Shown: positions 10,180 to 20,300, counted from the stretch's first letter. The stretch is DNA of 64,000 bases from Algorimicrobium algoritergicola (GCF_008086165.1 NZ_VSKL01000002.1:1-64000), one strand, 5' to 3'. The notes: generated by a model from the letters alone, not told the origin. Made by a program: numbers and translations.

Positions 10180-10923
10180 ATGAAAGTAACCTTTAAAATA
10201 TGGAGACAAGATCATTCTGATGCTCAAGGATCTCTAAAAGCATATATTGTTGATGGATTATCGGAAGATATGTCCTTTTTAGAAGCCTTGGATTATCTGA
10301 ATGAAACCCTTGTTTTAAAAAATGAAAAAGTCATTGCTTTTGAGTCCGATTGTCGGGAAGGTATTTGCGGACAATGTGGTGTGTTTATTAATGGTAGAGC
10401 ACACGGACCGCATGATCATATAACGACCTGCCAATTGCATATGCGTAGTTTTAAAGATGGGGATACCATTGTTGTAGAACCCTGGCGCGCAGCTGCTTTT
10501 CCGGTTATTAAAGATTTAGTAGTTAATAGAACGGCCTTTGATAGAATTATGGAACAAGGCGCTTTTATAACGGCAAAAACGGGTACTGCCGCCGAAGCTA
10601 ATGCCATTCTCATATCCAAAGATGTGGCGGATTCGGCTATGGATGTGGCTGCTTGCATAGGTTGTGGTGCTTGCGTGGCAACGTGCAAAAATGCATCTGC
10701 TGCCTTATTTACATCTGCAAAAATAAATCACCTCAATAAATTACCGCAAGGTCAACCGGAAGCACATAAACGGTTGTTGGATATGACAGCCCAAATGGAA
10801 TTAGAAAATTTTGGGAGCTGTACGTTTACGGCCGCTTGTGAGGTGGAATGTCCAGCCGAAATTTCTATACGTAGTATTGCAGAAATGAATGCACGCTATA
10901 TAAAGGCGAAATTATTTGGGTAA
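10180..10923 (+). CDS. sdhB: Succinate dehydrogenase / fumarate reductase iron-sulfur subunit
   Basis: 247 residues. Cysteines 58, 63, 66 and 84 (SDCREGICGQCG ... TTC) fit the [2Fe-2S] centre; CIGCGACVATCK (159-169) and GSCTFTAAC ... EVEC (214-224) fit the [4Fe-4S] and [3Fe-4S] centres. It passes electrons from SdhA to the quinone site in SdhC. Last gene of the sdhCAB operon; no clear terminator follows. Confidence 0.92.
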   Translation: MKVTFKIWRQDHSDAQGSLKAYIVDGLSEDMSFLEALDYLNETLVLKNEKVIAFESDCREGICGQCGVFINGRAHGPHDHITTCQLHMRSFKDGDTIVVEPWRAAAFPVIKDLVVNRTAFDRIMEQGAFITAKTGTAAEANAILISKDVADSAMDVAACIGCGACVATCKNASAALFTSAKINHLNKLPQGQPEAHKRLLDMTAQMELENFGSCTFTAACEVECPAEISIRSIAEMNARYIKAKLFG

Positions 10924-11231
10924 AGGACGCGTAAATACAGCGTATTCTCTTATTAACTAAAATACTCTAGTACAGCGGTTTTCTTATTACGTGGTTGTTT
11001 TAAATGATTAGAATTACCGTATCTATTGACAGATGTCTATAAAATCGATATATTAGTCTTTTATTATTAATTTGAGTTTATTTTAAAACCTCTTTACGTG
11101 TATTTGCCTAATAAATTTTATGGTTTAAATTTAAAATCTCTTTGTAGATTATACCATGAAACTTATGATTTTTATCATAGGAAAAGCGCGTTAGAAGCTT
11201 TAACTTATCGCATTAATTTATGATATAATTT
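10924..11231. other. Intergenic region, 308 bp, upstream of usp genes
   Basis: AT-rich spacer. The one structure worth marking is the CRP/FNR-like palindrome at 11164-11179; no hairpin terminator for sdhCAB was found. Confidence 0.5.
11164..11179. promoter_or_regulatory. CRP/FNR-family-like operator upstream of usp genes
   Basis: The perfect palindrome TATGAT-TTTT-ATCATA contains the FNR/CRP-type core TGAT-N4-ATCA. It ends 52 bp before the ATG of the first universal stress gene. In many bacteria Usp genes are controlled by oxygen- or redox-responsive CRP/FNR regulators, so this is a good candidate site; the regulator is not in the window. Confidence 0.5.
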
Positions 11232-12059
11232 ATGAGAAAACACATACTATTACCAACCGATTTTTCTGATAATGCTTGGATTGCAGCTTTATATGCCTTT
11301 AAACTGTATGAGGCGGAAACGTGTACATTTTATTTTTTACATTCGTCTATAATAAAGGGGTCTACTAAATCTAGCATGTCTAGTAAACTAACACGTGTTA
11401 TGACCGAAAATGCTAAAAACGGTCTAGCAGAGGTTAAAGCAAAAGCAGAACAGAATCATGCCAATGCCAACCATCAATTTGAAACTATTTTAAGTGCTTA
11501 TGATCTCAAAGATTCATTAGAATCCATCATAAAAAAGCAAAAAATTGATATGCTTATAATGGGAACCAAAGGCGCCACAAAAGCAGAAGAAATTATTTTC
11601 GGAAGTAATACGGTAAGTATTATTCAAAGTGTGAAGGATTGTCCCGTTTTAGCGATTCCAGATGAATTTAAATTTGAAAAACCAGAAAAGATTGCGTTTC
11701 CAACAGATTTTAATCGCAGCTATGGTGATGAATTGCAGCCATTAAAAGAGTTGGCCAGCCTGTTTGATTCTAAAATTGAAATTGTTCATATTAATAAAGA
11801 TCATGACATTTCAGAAGCACAGGATTACAATTTGGATCAACTTAAAGCATCTTTAAAAAATATTACGCACAATTTTCATTCTATGCCTAAAGAAGGAAAT
11901 AAAGAACGCGGTATAACCGATTTTATAGAGCAATTTGATATTAATATGTTAGTTATGATAAACTATCCACATAGTTTTATTGAAAGCTTTATGAAAGAAC
12001 CTATTATTAAAAAATTAGGCTTTAAATCCAGTATTCCATTTTTAGTTATTCCTGGTTAA
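11232..12059 (+). CDS. Universal stress protein, two Usp domains
   Basis: 275 residues, two UspA-type domains in tandem. The first opens with ILLPTDFSDNAW and keeps the nucleotide-binding signature MGTKGATKAEE-x4-GSNT near residues 110-127; the second (from KIAFPTDFNRSY) lacks that glycine motif and is degenerate. Cytosolic, probably ATP-binding stress factor. A paralog follows 73 bp downstream, and an FNR-like palindrome lies upstream. Confidence 0.88.
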   Translation: MRKHILLPTDFSDNAWIAALYAFKLYEAETCTFYFLHSSIIKGSTKSSMSSKLTRVMTENAKNGLAEVKAKAEQNHANANHQFETILSAYDLKDSLESIIKKQKIDMLIMGTKGATKAEEIIFGSNTVSIIQSVKDCPVLAIPDEFKFEKPEKIAFPTDFNRSYGDELQPLKELASLFDSKIEIVHINKDHDISEAQDYNLDQLKASLKNITHNFHSMPKEGNKERGITDFIEQFDINMLVMINYPHSFIESFMKEPIIKKLGFKSSIPFLVIPG

Positions 12060-12132
12060 AACAGATTTTAATGAACCCATATAAAAAGGTGTCGCTTTAA
12101 TAATACCGACAATCACTTAATGAATTTTACTT

Positions 12133-12969
12133 ATGAGACATCACATTTTATTACCTACTGATTTTTCAGATAATGCCTGGAGTGCAGCTTTGTATGCTTT
12201 AAATTTATATGCTAGCGAGCCGTGTACATTTTATTTTTCACACGCTTGGACGTTTTTAAATTCTGGAGCACGATCACATATTCCGCAAAGTGCAATAGAG
12301 CCCGTTCAAAATAAATTAAAGAAAAAATTGATGGCGCTTAAAGATCATGCAATACTGGAAAGTAAAGATCGCGATCATACCTTTGAAACTATTTTTAGTG
12401 AAGGTTCTGTATTGGATTGTATGGAAGTTGCTGTTAAAAAACATAATATACGATTAGTTGTTATGGGTACCAAAGGTGCTACAGGCGCTCAAGAGTTTTT
12501 ATATGGTAGTAATACGGTTACAGTCATGAATAAAATGAGACATTGTCCTGTTTTGTTAATTCCAGGTAATTTTGAATATGTGAAACCAAATAATATGGTT
12601 TTCCCCACAAAATTTAATCGCTTTTATGGCGAAGAGTTAAAATTTATTAAAGAAATAGCAGATTTACATGGGTCTAAAATTGAGATTGTTCATATTAACA
12701 AAAAGGATAAACTTGAAGACACACAGCTTGAAAATGTTGACATGCTAAAGACCTATTTCAAGAACTATGATATTAATTTTAATTGGCTTACCGAATCTGG
12801 AAAAAAGGAACAAATTATAACCCGTTTTATAAAGGAAAACAAGAGTAATATTCTTACCATGATTAATTTTGAGCATAGCTTTGTTGAAAAATTAATTAAG
12901 GAGCCTGTTATTAAAAAAATGGGCTATCATTCTATAATTCCATTTCTGGTTATACCACGTGTGGACTAG
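12133..12969 (+). CDS. Universal stress protein, two Usp domains (tandem paralog)
   Basis: 278 residues, a tandem duplicate of the preceding gene with the same layout: ILLPTDFSDNAW at the start, nucleotide-binding motif MGTKGATGAQE-x4-GSNT in the first domain, and a second, degenerate domain beginning near MVFPTKFNRFYG. The two proteins share clear similarity throughout, for example at the end (EPVIKKMGYHSIIPFLVIP versus EPIIKKLGFKSSIPFLVIP). Probably cotranscribed with its neighbour. Confidence 0.88.
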   Translation: MRHHILLPTDFSDNAWSAALYALNLYASEPCTFYFSHAWTFLNSGARSHIPQSAIEPVQNKLKKKLMALKDHAILESKDRDHTFETIFSEGSVLDCMEVAVKKHNIRLVVMGTKGATGAQEFLYGSNTVTVMNKMRHCPVLLIPGNFEYVKPNNMVFPTKFNRFYGEELKFIKEIADLHGSKIEIVHINKKDKLEDTQLENVDMLKTYFKNYDINFNWLTESGKKEQIITRFIKENKSNILTMINFEHSFVEKLIKEPVIKKMGYHSIIPFLVIPRVD

Positions 12970-13289
12970 AAACGCTTATTAAACGATGTTGAATTTTGTG
13001 GATACAACTTGTATCAAATAGTTGGTTATATAAAAACGTATGGCGAAAAGATGGCATGCATTTACAAAAGTGATTTAAAAGAATCTTAGAAAAGAATGTG
13101 CACAAAACAAGGTGTCATTTGTAAAATATGACACCTAAATTAAACTAATTTTTATGGCACTTCATAAACAGAAAACATGTCCTATTGGAAACGATTTATA
13201 GCTATATAAATGAACTTGCTTATGAATGTGATTAATTCGTTATATCAAATCGGTGTAGGCTTTAAGCTTATAGATTTAACACCTACTGC
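12970..13289. other. Intergenic region, 320 bp
   Basis: AT-rich spacer between the usp pair and the histidine kinase gene. It contains one perfect inverted repeat (13110-13136) and no supported gene. Confidence 0.5.
13110..13136. repeat. Perfect 9-bp inverted repeat (hairpin or operator)
   Basis: AGGTGTCAT ... ATGACACCT with a 9-nt loop. No T-tract follows on the + strand, so it is either a weak transcription end for the usp pair or a binding site ahead of the kinase gene. Confidence 0.45.
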
Positions 13290-14951
13290 ATGATCAACAA
13301 GCAATTATTCCATTTCTTTTTTATACTAGGCTTTCTAATTCTTAATGCCGTACCATGCTATGCATTTCAGCAAAAAACGAAAGACAGTGCTGATTATTTT
13401 AGAAAAAAGGTAAAGAATCCGCGAGACAAGGATGATTTAATACAGGCTTTTGAATTTTACAACAAAACGAAAGAGCAAAATTTGAAAAAGTCTCATGTTA
13501 CGCATGCCATTTACAATTTGCGACAAATAGCAATTATTCAATATAAATTGGGTTTCTTTTATGATAGCGAAGATTCGTCCATTGAAGCTTTAAGCTTGCT
13601 GGATAATATGAAAGTAGATTCTACGACCACTGAAAGTCGTATTGGAATTTACAACCAGCTGGGTAAAATATATCGTCAATTATTGGACTATGATAAAGCC
13701 ATTACTTATTATCGAAAGGCGTTAGAATTAGTTACAGAACAACAACATCAAATTAAACTTAAAAATAATATTGGATTTACGCTTATAAAATCAGGGAATT
13801 GGAAACTGGCACTTACAGAATTTGAAAACCTCTATAATTCGTTGGCAGAAGTTGAGGATTCCACAGAAAAAGCGCGTATTCTCAATAATTATGGAATAGT
13901 TAAGGGGAAACTCAAGCAACCAGATGCCTTGACTTACTTAACACAAGGTCTTGCTATGCGTGAAGCTTTGAAAAATGGAAGTGAAGTAATTGGAAGTTTC
14001 AATGATTTATCCAAGTATTACTCGGATACAGGTGATACCATTATAGCAGAAACATACGCAAGAAAAGCTTTCGCTTTGGCCAAAGAAACGAATAATTCTA
14101 ATATTATTTCAGAGACATTGGATTTGGTAATTGGTTTAAAAAGCGATTCAGAAGTACAACTGTATAAACAGATTAGTGATGGTATAGAAGAAAATAATCT
14201 ATTAACCGAAGGAAAATATACCTCCAAAAAATATGATTTATTTAAACAGGAAAAAATTGCCAGTGCTAATTTACTTCAAGCTGAAAAGCAGAAAAACTTA
14301 AAGTTAATTTACGGATACACAGCCATTCTTATTATCGTATTGGGTTTTATTTGGTTTTTAATAACGCGGCATCGGCACAAAAAACAAAAACAATTGGAGG
14401 TTTATAATACCGAACTCCGGATTTCTAAAAAAGTACATGATGAGGTGGCTAATGATGTGTATCATCTAATGAATAAATTGCAGCAATCCACCATGAGTCG
14501 TGATGGTATTTTAGATGATTTAGAAGCTGTTTATGAAAAAACTAGAGATATTTCTAGAGAATATCATGAAATTGATGTCACAAATAATTATCAAGAACTC
14601 CTTAAAGATTTAATATCAAACTATCAAAATTCGGATACGAATATCATTATAAAAGGCATTTCAAAAATAAACTGGGAAACCGTATCCGTGAATAAAAAAG
14701 TAGCTATGTATAGGGTCATTCAAGAATTAATGACCAACATGAAAAAACATAGCGCTGCAAAAATAGTTGTTTTGGACTTCACTAAAAACGGTCAAAAAGT
14801 GCATATTCAATATTCGGATAATGGTGTTGGATGTAGCATAGAAAAACAAAATGGTTTGCAAAATGCGGAAAACCGTATAGATACTTTAAATGGTTCTATT
14901 ACTTTTAAGTCTCAAATTAACCAAGGCTTCAGTGCTTTTATTAAAGTTTAA
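13290..14951 (+). CDS. TPR-containing sensor histidine kinase
   Basis: 553 residues. Signal segment at 5-25, tetratricopeptide-like helices from about 60 to 280 (periplasmic), one membrane span at 340-359, then a coiled region and the kinase core. His383 in KKVHDEVANDVYHLM is the likely phospho-acceptor of a HisKA_3-type dimerisation domain; the ATPase has the N-box RVIQELMTNMKKHS (476-488), G1 DNGVG (510-514) and G2 NGLQNAENRI (521-530). This LuxR-associated kinase type is common in Flavobacteriia. The response regulator gene starts one base after its stop, so the two form a two-component system. The signal is unknown. Confidence 0.88.
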   Translation: MINKQLFHFFFILGFLILNAVPCYAFQQKTKDSADYFRKKVKNPRDKDDLIQAFEFYNKTKEQNLKKSHVTHAIYNLRQIAIIQYKLGFFYDSEDSSIEALSLLDNMKVDSTTTESRIGIYNQLGKIYRQLLDYDKAITYYRKALELVTEQQHQIKLKNNIGFTLIKSGNWKLALTEFENLYNSLAEVEDSTEKARILNNYGIVKGKLKQPDALTYLTQGLAMREALKNGSEVIGSFNDLSKYYSDTGDTIIAETYARKAFALAKETNNSNIISETLDLVIGLKSDSEVQLYKQISDGIEENNLLTEGKYTSKKYDLFKQEKIASANLLQAEKQKNLKLIYGYTAILIIVLGFIWFLITRHRHKKQKQLEVYNTELRISKKVHDEVANDVYHLMNKLQQSTMSRDGILDDLEAVYEKTRDISREYHEIDVTNNYQELLKDLISNYQNSDTNIIIKGISKINWETVSVNKKVAMYRVIQELMTNMKKHSAAKIVVLDFTKNGQKVHIQYSDNGVGCSIEKQNGLQNAENRIDTLNGSITFKSQINQGFSAFIKV

Positions 14952-14952
14952 G

Positions 14953-15618
14953 ATGTTTAAAAAAGTTATAGTTTCAGACGATTTAATTAGTATTAATTTA
15001 GGGATGTTAACCATTCTGGATACGTTGAAAATCACCAATGTCACGTCCGTTCAGTACTGTGATGATGCGTATTTGCGGATTCAAAGTGCCAGCTTAAGTG
15101 AGGAGCCTTACGATTTATTGATAACAGATTTATCGTTTAAAAAAGATCATAGAGATCAAAAATATGCATCAGGTGAAGACTTAATAAAAGCGTTGCATAC
15201 CAGTTTTCCAGAGTTAAAAATTATTGTTTACTCCATTGAAGATAGGGCTCAAACCGTCAAGCGCCTGATAAATGAGTATGGTGTAAAAGGGTATGTATGC
15301 AAGGGCAGACGCGGACTTTTTGAATTGAACGAAGCCATAAATGCGGTTTCTAATAACGAACGCTATGTTTCAGGAATTGTTTCGCAAGCGTTGAGTAAAA
15401 AGTCTGATTTAGAAATTGATGATTATGATATTTTCTTGTTAAAGCAATTGTCTTTAGGTTTATCACAGGAGCAAATCAGTCAGCAATATAAGGCAAAAGG
15501 CATGTCGCCAAGTAGTTTGAGTTCCATTGAAAAACGACTTAATAAACTCCGCATTCAATTTAAAGCAAAAAATGCCATTCATTTAGTGGCTATTGTTAAA
15601 GATTTAGGGCTTATTTAA
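14953..15618 (+). CDS. Response regulator, receiver plus C-terminal helix-turn-helix
   Basis: 221 residues when started at the ATG at 14953, one base after the kinase stop; a longer reading from 14890 would overlap the kinase gene by 62 bp and lacks sense. The receiver domain has acidic Asp9-Asp10 (VSDD), the likely phosphorylated Asp59 (LLITDLS) and Lys117 (YVCKG). The C-terminal part (from about 150) has the length and helix pattern of a NarL/LuxR-type domain but weak sequence conservation. Partner of the upstream TPR kinase. Confidence 0.85.
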   Translation: MFKKVIVSDDLISINLGMLTILDTLKITNVTSVQYCDDAYLRIQSASLSEEPYDLLITDLSFKKDHRDQKYASGEDLIKALHTSFPELKIIVYSIEDRAQTVKRLINEYGVKGYVCKGRRGLFELNEAINAVSNNERYVSGIVSQALSKKSDLEIDDYDIFLLKQLSLGLSQEQISQQYKAKGMSPSSLSSIEKRLNKLRIQFKAKNAIHLVAIVKDLGLI

Positions 15619-15710
15619 AAAATTCATGTCATTACGGAAAACAGTAAGGATATATAATAAAAGCATCTTATGTTTGCTTTGCTATTTATTGAGATAAAAA
15701 CAGGGGAGTT

Positions 15711-15745
15711 TTTTAAGCGCACAGATTCTGTGCGCTTTTTTCGTT
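15711..15745 (+). terminator. Rho-independent terminator after the two-component operon
   Basis: Perfect stem AAGCGCACAG-ATT-CTGTGCGCTT (15715-15737) followed by TTTT. It can also act on the other strand for the convergent gene at 15846-16556, since a run of A precedes it. Confidence 0.88.
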
Positions 15746-15845
15746 TGGTATCAGTTTTAAATTTTTTTTGGAAGAATGTGTTATTTTATTTGGTTAATTT
15801 GAAGGATAGAAAATACCATTTTGTTCAATTTTATGTTTCTTATTC

Positions 15846-16556
15846 TTAATCCGATTTATAAGTATCACAAATGTATTTATTAATCATATGCTTTGTAATT
15901 TTCTTTAAGGTTTTACCCGTTCCAGGGTGTAGGCCTAATGACGTAAAAAACTCTAATGTACCATCTTGATTCTTCCCATACCATAAATTTTCTATGCCAT
16001 CCTCTTTGAAAAATTTAGTTTGACAATCAGGATTTACTTTTCGGAAGTTCTCAATACGGTCTTGATCATATAATTTAAGAATACCTTCTTTTAATAATTT
16101 CGCATTAAAATCAGCTGCAACATAATGATCAGTTTCCCAAAGCATCCATTTTTGCTTTGTAACCGAATTGTAGATTATAAATGTAGTAGTTACTGCAAGT
16201 AGTAAAATAATAACAATTTTATGTTTTTGAAAGAATGATTTACTATTGACCGAGTGGTTCGATTTTACTTTTGGTAATTGTTCATTTATAAAGTCAATAT
16301 AATGGTCAAATCCTAAATAGTGACATAGTCCATTAATGACTTTTATCTGTTTTACCTCAATATCTTCTGTTTCATTTTTAAGGGCATTGGTATAGTAATC
16401 TCTAAATGTCCGTTCTCCTAGCGAGAATCCTTCCTTTTCTTGAATATACCATGAAAGCTCTTCAGCTATCTTGACCGCAGAAGGGTTTTGAATACCTTGT
16501 TTAATGAGTTCATTCCGCGCTTTTTCGAAGGCTTTAATTAGTAATTCTTTATGCAT
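15846..16556 (-). CDS. Membrane protein with N-terminal helical (regulator-like) domain, unknown function
   Basis: 236 residues. Residues 1-95 are soluble and helical (FEKARNELIKQGIQNPSAVKIAEELS, then FSLGERTFRDYY), resembling small DNA-binding or protein-contact domains. A single membrane span lies near 112-130 (IVIILLLAVTTTFIIYN), followed by an outside domain with two cysteines (NPDCQT and NKYICDTY). I do not recognise a named family. A symmetric cluster of TTGGAAA sites lies upstream. Confidence 0.55.
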   Translation of the reverse strand: MHKELLIKAFEKARNELIKQGIQNPSAVKIAEELSWYIQEKEGFSLGERTFRDYYTNALKNETEDIEVKQIKVINGLCHYLGFDHYIDFINEQLPKVKSNHSVNSKSFFQKHKIVIILLLAVTTTFIIYNSVTKQKWMLWETDHYVAADFNAKLLKEGILKLYDQDRIENFRKVNPDCQTKFFKEDGIENLWYGKNQDGTLEFFTSLGLHPGTGKTLKKITKHMINKYICDTYKSD

Positions 16557-16916
16557 TTAGAAGGTGTTTTAGGGAATAAAGTTACATAATTATTCATTGG
16601 AAATTTGTTGGAAATGGATTTCCTAAATCTTTCCAATAGACATCCATTGTATTTCCAACCCAAACAAATCAGTTTCCTTTCATTTGACTTATGATTGATT
16701 GATGCCTAATCGCATAGGCTTGCGAAAATCAATCTAAGTGGAGTTTTAAAGATGGGTTATGTGCCTATGAGAAGTAATCATGTCATCTGTCTTTAACTCC
16801 ATACTTCTCAAGCGAGAATGACGTCTTCTCGCACAATAGCGCGTATTGCTGAATAGTCAATTTCCAATGAAATAGGTGGACAGCCATACGATTGTTCAAT
16901 TTTAATTTAAAATCAA
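16557..16916. other. Intergenic region, 360 bp, with operator-like and hairpin motifs
   Basis: Divergent spacer between the membrane-protein gene and a mini-lipoprotein gene. It holds four TTGGAAA/TTTCCAA heptamers in 62 bp (16597-16658), one more at 16861, a 9-bp inverted repeat TGAGAAGTA/TACTTCTCA (16768-16810), and a hairpin GCGAGAA/TTCTCGC (16812-16832). Confidence 0.6.
16597..16658. promoter_or_regulatory. Cluster of TTGGAAA heptamers in both orientations
   Basis: TTGGAAA occurs at 16597 and 16608, its reverse complement TTTCCAA at 16630 and 16652, giving a symmetric array upstream of the minus-strand gene starting at 16556. A further TTTCCAA is at 16861 near the divergent lipoprotein gene. 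Likely regulator sites; the regulator is unknown. Confidence 0.45.
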
Positions 16917-17087
16917 ATGAAAAAAGTATATCTAATACTGTTTATGCTTGCCATGAATATGGCATTCTATTCCTGTACACCAACCAGTGTAGCAGATGAA
17001 ACAAGTGCTCAAGCAACGGATTGTTGTGGCAATGAAGGCGATATTCCGCCGCCACCACCGCCGCCGCCGCCAGGAGATGATGATTAG
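16917..17087 (+). CDS. Proline-tailed mini-lipoprotein, 56 residues
   Basis: ATG at 16917, TAG at 17085-17087. The product has a lipoprotein signal ending in AFYSC (lipid-attached Cys20), a short Thr/Ser-rich spacer, a CCGNEGD motif, nine consecutive prolines and the tail GDDD. The start fits a signal peptide exactly, and a strong hairpin with a run of T follows, so it is probably a real gene. No known family. The proline run and acidic tail suggest an extended surface or periplasmic tether. Confidence 0.65.
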   Translation: MKKVYLILFMLAMNMAFYSCTPTSVADETSAQATDCCGNEGDIPPPPPPPPPGDDD

Positions 17088-17116
17088 GTTGTGATTTCAT
17101 TTTAGTCATGTTAAAG

Positions 17117-17158
17117 AAAAGAGAATTGTATTCAGAAATGAATGATTCTCTTTTTTTT
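17117..17158 (+). terminator. Rho-independent terminator of the mini-lipoprotein gene
   Basis: Stem AAAAGAGAAT/ATTCTCTTTT with an internal paired TTCA/TGAA-like loop, followed by a run of T; 29 bp after the stop. Confidence 0.75.
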
Positions 17159-17165
17159 AGTTTGG

Positions 17166-17181
17166 TTACGGGATACCGTAA
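17166..17181. promoter_or_regulatory. TTACGG-type palindrome, copy near 17.2 kb
   Basis: TTACGGGATACCGTAA, a near-perfect 16-mer of the same kind as those found in the cassette promoter modules at 41.7, 44.2, 47.7 and 57.1 kb, but without the rest of the module. It lies between the mini-lipoprotein terminator and the large adhesin gene. Confidence 0.5.
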
Positions 17182-17328
17182 GGTGATTTCATTTGCAAAA
17201 TATATATTTGTTTGTTTTGGCTAAAAATCAATTAGATACCGACTTACAAATTTTTATTAGTTAATTATTAAAATGTGTAGTCTAACTTTTTTAAGGGAAA
17301 AGTGTTTCATAAAATTAATTAATAAGAT

Positions 17329-20300
17329 ATGAGAAGTAGTAAATATATTTATTCTGGAATTGTTTTTTTTATAATAATTACTTCTTCAATAGCTTTTAAT
17401 ACAATTAATGTATTTAACAAATCTACGAATGCGGATCCAATAGTTAGTTTTACATTTAATAACAATAATACATGTTCTGGACAAAGTATTTCTTTTACAT
17501 CAACCGTTACGGGTGATAATCCTTTTACTTATTCATGGGATTTTGGAGATGGAATTATTTCTACACTAGCAAACCCTAGTCATGTCTTTCAAGCAGAAGG
17601 TTGCGGTGGAACACAAAATTTTACAGTAACGCTTACAGTTACAGACGCTAATGGATTAACAAGTACTGATTCAGAAATAGTTACTGTGAAGGAAAAACCA
17701 AATATTAGTTTTGTTGATACTAATCCAGGTGTTGCTGGACCTTTCAATAATTGTGGCAATACAAGTGTTAGTTCCGAATTTTTAGTTGAAGTTGGTAATA
17801 ACTCGATTTCATCGTCATGTGTTAATTCATATAGTATTAATTGGGGTGATGGAACTGCAACTGAAAATAATATTAATTTCCCTATCTCTCATAATTATGT
17901 GGGTTTTGGTACTTATAATATGAGCATTACGGCTAATGGTGCTAATGGTTGTTCTAATACTAAAACTTATATTGTTAAGAATGCAACTAATCCTTCGGGA
18001 GGAATTTCTGGACCAGGAAACACTCAAAATTTATGTGCTCCAACCGCCGAAATTCAATTTGAAATAACAAATTGGGGTACAAATACCTCTGATACAACTT
18101 ATGAAATAGATTATGGTGATGGAAGTACTGTTACTTATTCTCAAACAGAGTTAGTAAGCTCATCCTTTTATAATGCAACCAATCCTTCAAGTTCATTGCC
18201 GTTTCCTATCCTTCCACATTCTTATACCCAATCTAGTTGCCCTAATGAATTTGTAGCTCGATTATGGATAAGAAATGCTTGCTCTCCCAACCCAAATCCA
18301 GCAACACTTCCAAACATATTAATAATTATAAGTCCAGAAGCACGGTTTTTAGCTCCAGATGTCAGCTGTATAGATACTGCTGTAGAATTCATAAATACGA
18401 CCGAAGCAGGTTATGGGTTTAATTGTTCATCAGATGTTAATTTTATTTGGGATTTCGGGGATGGTACGACTACTGTTTTAACTACTGGTTATGAAACTGT
18501 AAATCATACTTTTTCAACTCCTGGAACTTATACAGTAACTCTTACTGGAGATAATTTTTCTTGTGACGAATCAATATACACACAAGATATATGTATTGAA
18601 ATACCTATAGCTCCTGAATTTACATCAAATGATACTGAAGGCTGCGCACCATTCACCACTATTTTCAATAACACTACAAGTATTTCTAATCAATGCGGTA
18701 CGCCAACTTTTGAGTGGTTAATTAATTATACAGCAGGTTTTTGTGGGACATCCAATGGCGCTAATTTTATTAATGGAACCAATGCGAATTCTGAAAACCC
18801 TGTAATTGAGTTTACGAATGCAGGAACCTATGAGATTATTCTGCAAGGAACTAATTCTTGCGGAACAACTTCCAGCATACCTCAAGAAATATTTGTAACG
18901 GCGCCTCCACAAGTCGAAATCAATGCTATTACTGATTTTTGTGATTCGTCAGCCGTTGTGTCGCCAACAGCTAATGTAAACAGTTGCAGTCCAGATAGCG
19001 GAACCTATAACTGGAGTATTAATATAGGAACATCGCCCACAGATTGGGAATTTACTAATGGTACCAATCAAAATTCAGAATCGCCAGAGATTAGCTTTTA
19101 TACATTTAACACGTATGTTTTAAGTCTTGAAGTATCTACTGCTTGTGGAACAATAACAGATACCGAAGAATTTGTAATTTCTCCTGTTCCTACTATTGCA
19201 AACACTGTTTTAGACCAAACGCTTTGCTCTGGATCAAGTACGGATAATATTATTCTCGCTTCTGATGATTCAAATACAACCTATGAATGGGTGGGGACAT
19301 CTCCAACGGGGAATGTTACAGGTGTCATTACGTCAGGTAATTCCGATAACATTCCAGCGCATATTTTGACTTTAAGTGGTGGTACTGTAGGAACTGTAAT
19401 TTATACGGTAACACCCTATTTAGTGAGCGATTGTCCTGGAGATCCAGTGCAATTTACGATAACAGTAAATGCTGGCCCTTCTATTACTACACAGCCTAAT
19501 GGCGGAACATATTGTATTGATGGCGTTGCTAATGTATTAACCTTTACATTGTCTAGCAATACAACAGGAACACCAACTTATCAATGGTATTATAACGATT
19601 CAGGTATAGATGATCCAACAGATCCAAATACCACAGCCGTTTCTAGTCCAGAAGGAACACAAGCTGATTATCAACCACCAACCGATGCATTGGGAACGCT
19701 TTATTATTTTTGTATTGTCAATTTAGGAGGGACAGGCAGTTGTAGTGAAATTGCCTCAATACCAGTTTCTATAACCATTACACCCAATATTGTTATTAGT
19801 AATGAAACACCTTTAAATCAAATTATTTGTTCAGGCGCAACTGCGGCAGATTTAAGTTTTACTGGTAATAACGGTGGTGCAGGATCCATTATTTATAATT
19901 GGTTTGTTTCTAATGATACTATAATAGACGGAACAGATACACCAGTCGGAACAAATAGCACTATTTTTTCACCAGGTATTTTAAATACTCCAGGAATCTA
20001 TTACTATTATGTTACTATTGATGTTGATGAAAGTTTAGGATGTTCAGATGTTTCGAGTCAAATTTTCAGCATTGAAGTTGTTGAAGATCCTGAAGTTGTC
20101 CTTACACCCACAGATCAAAATATTTGTACCAATGTGACTGCAGACTTATTAATAGCGCAAGTATCTGGCGGTATTGATTTAACAGGGGATGGCACTATAA
20201 ACAATGATGATTATACATTTCAATGGTATTTAAATGGCGCTCCCGTTTCTGAAGTTAATGATGCTGATGCTGATGTGAGTACTTTTAATCATGACAGTTC

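Noticed and set aside
14890-14952. Longer start for the response regulator
   Set aside because: Would overlap the kinase end; the receiver domain begins at ATG 14953.
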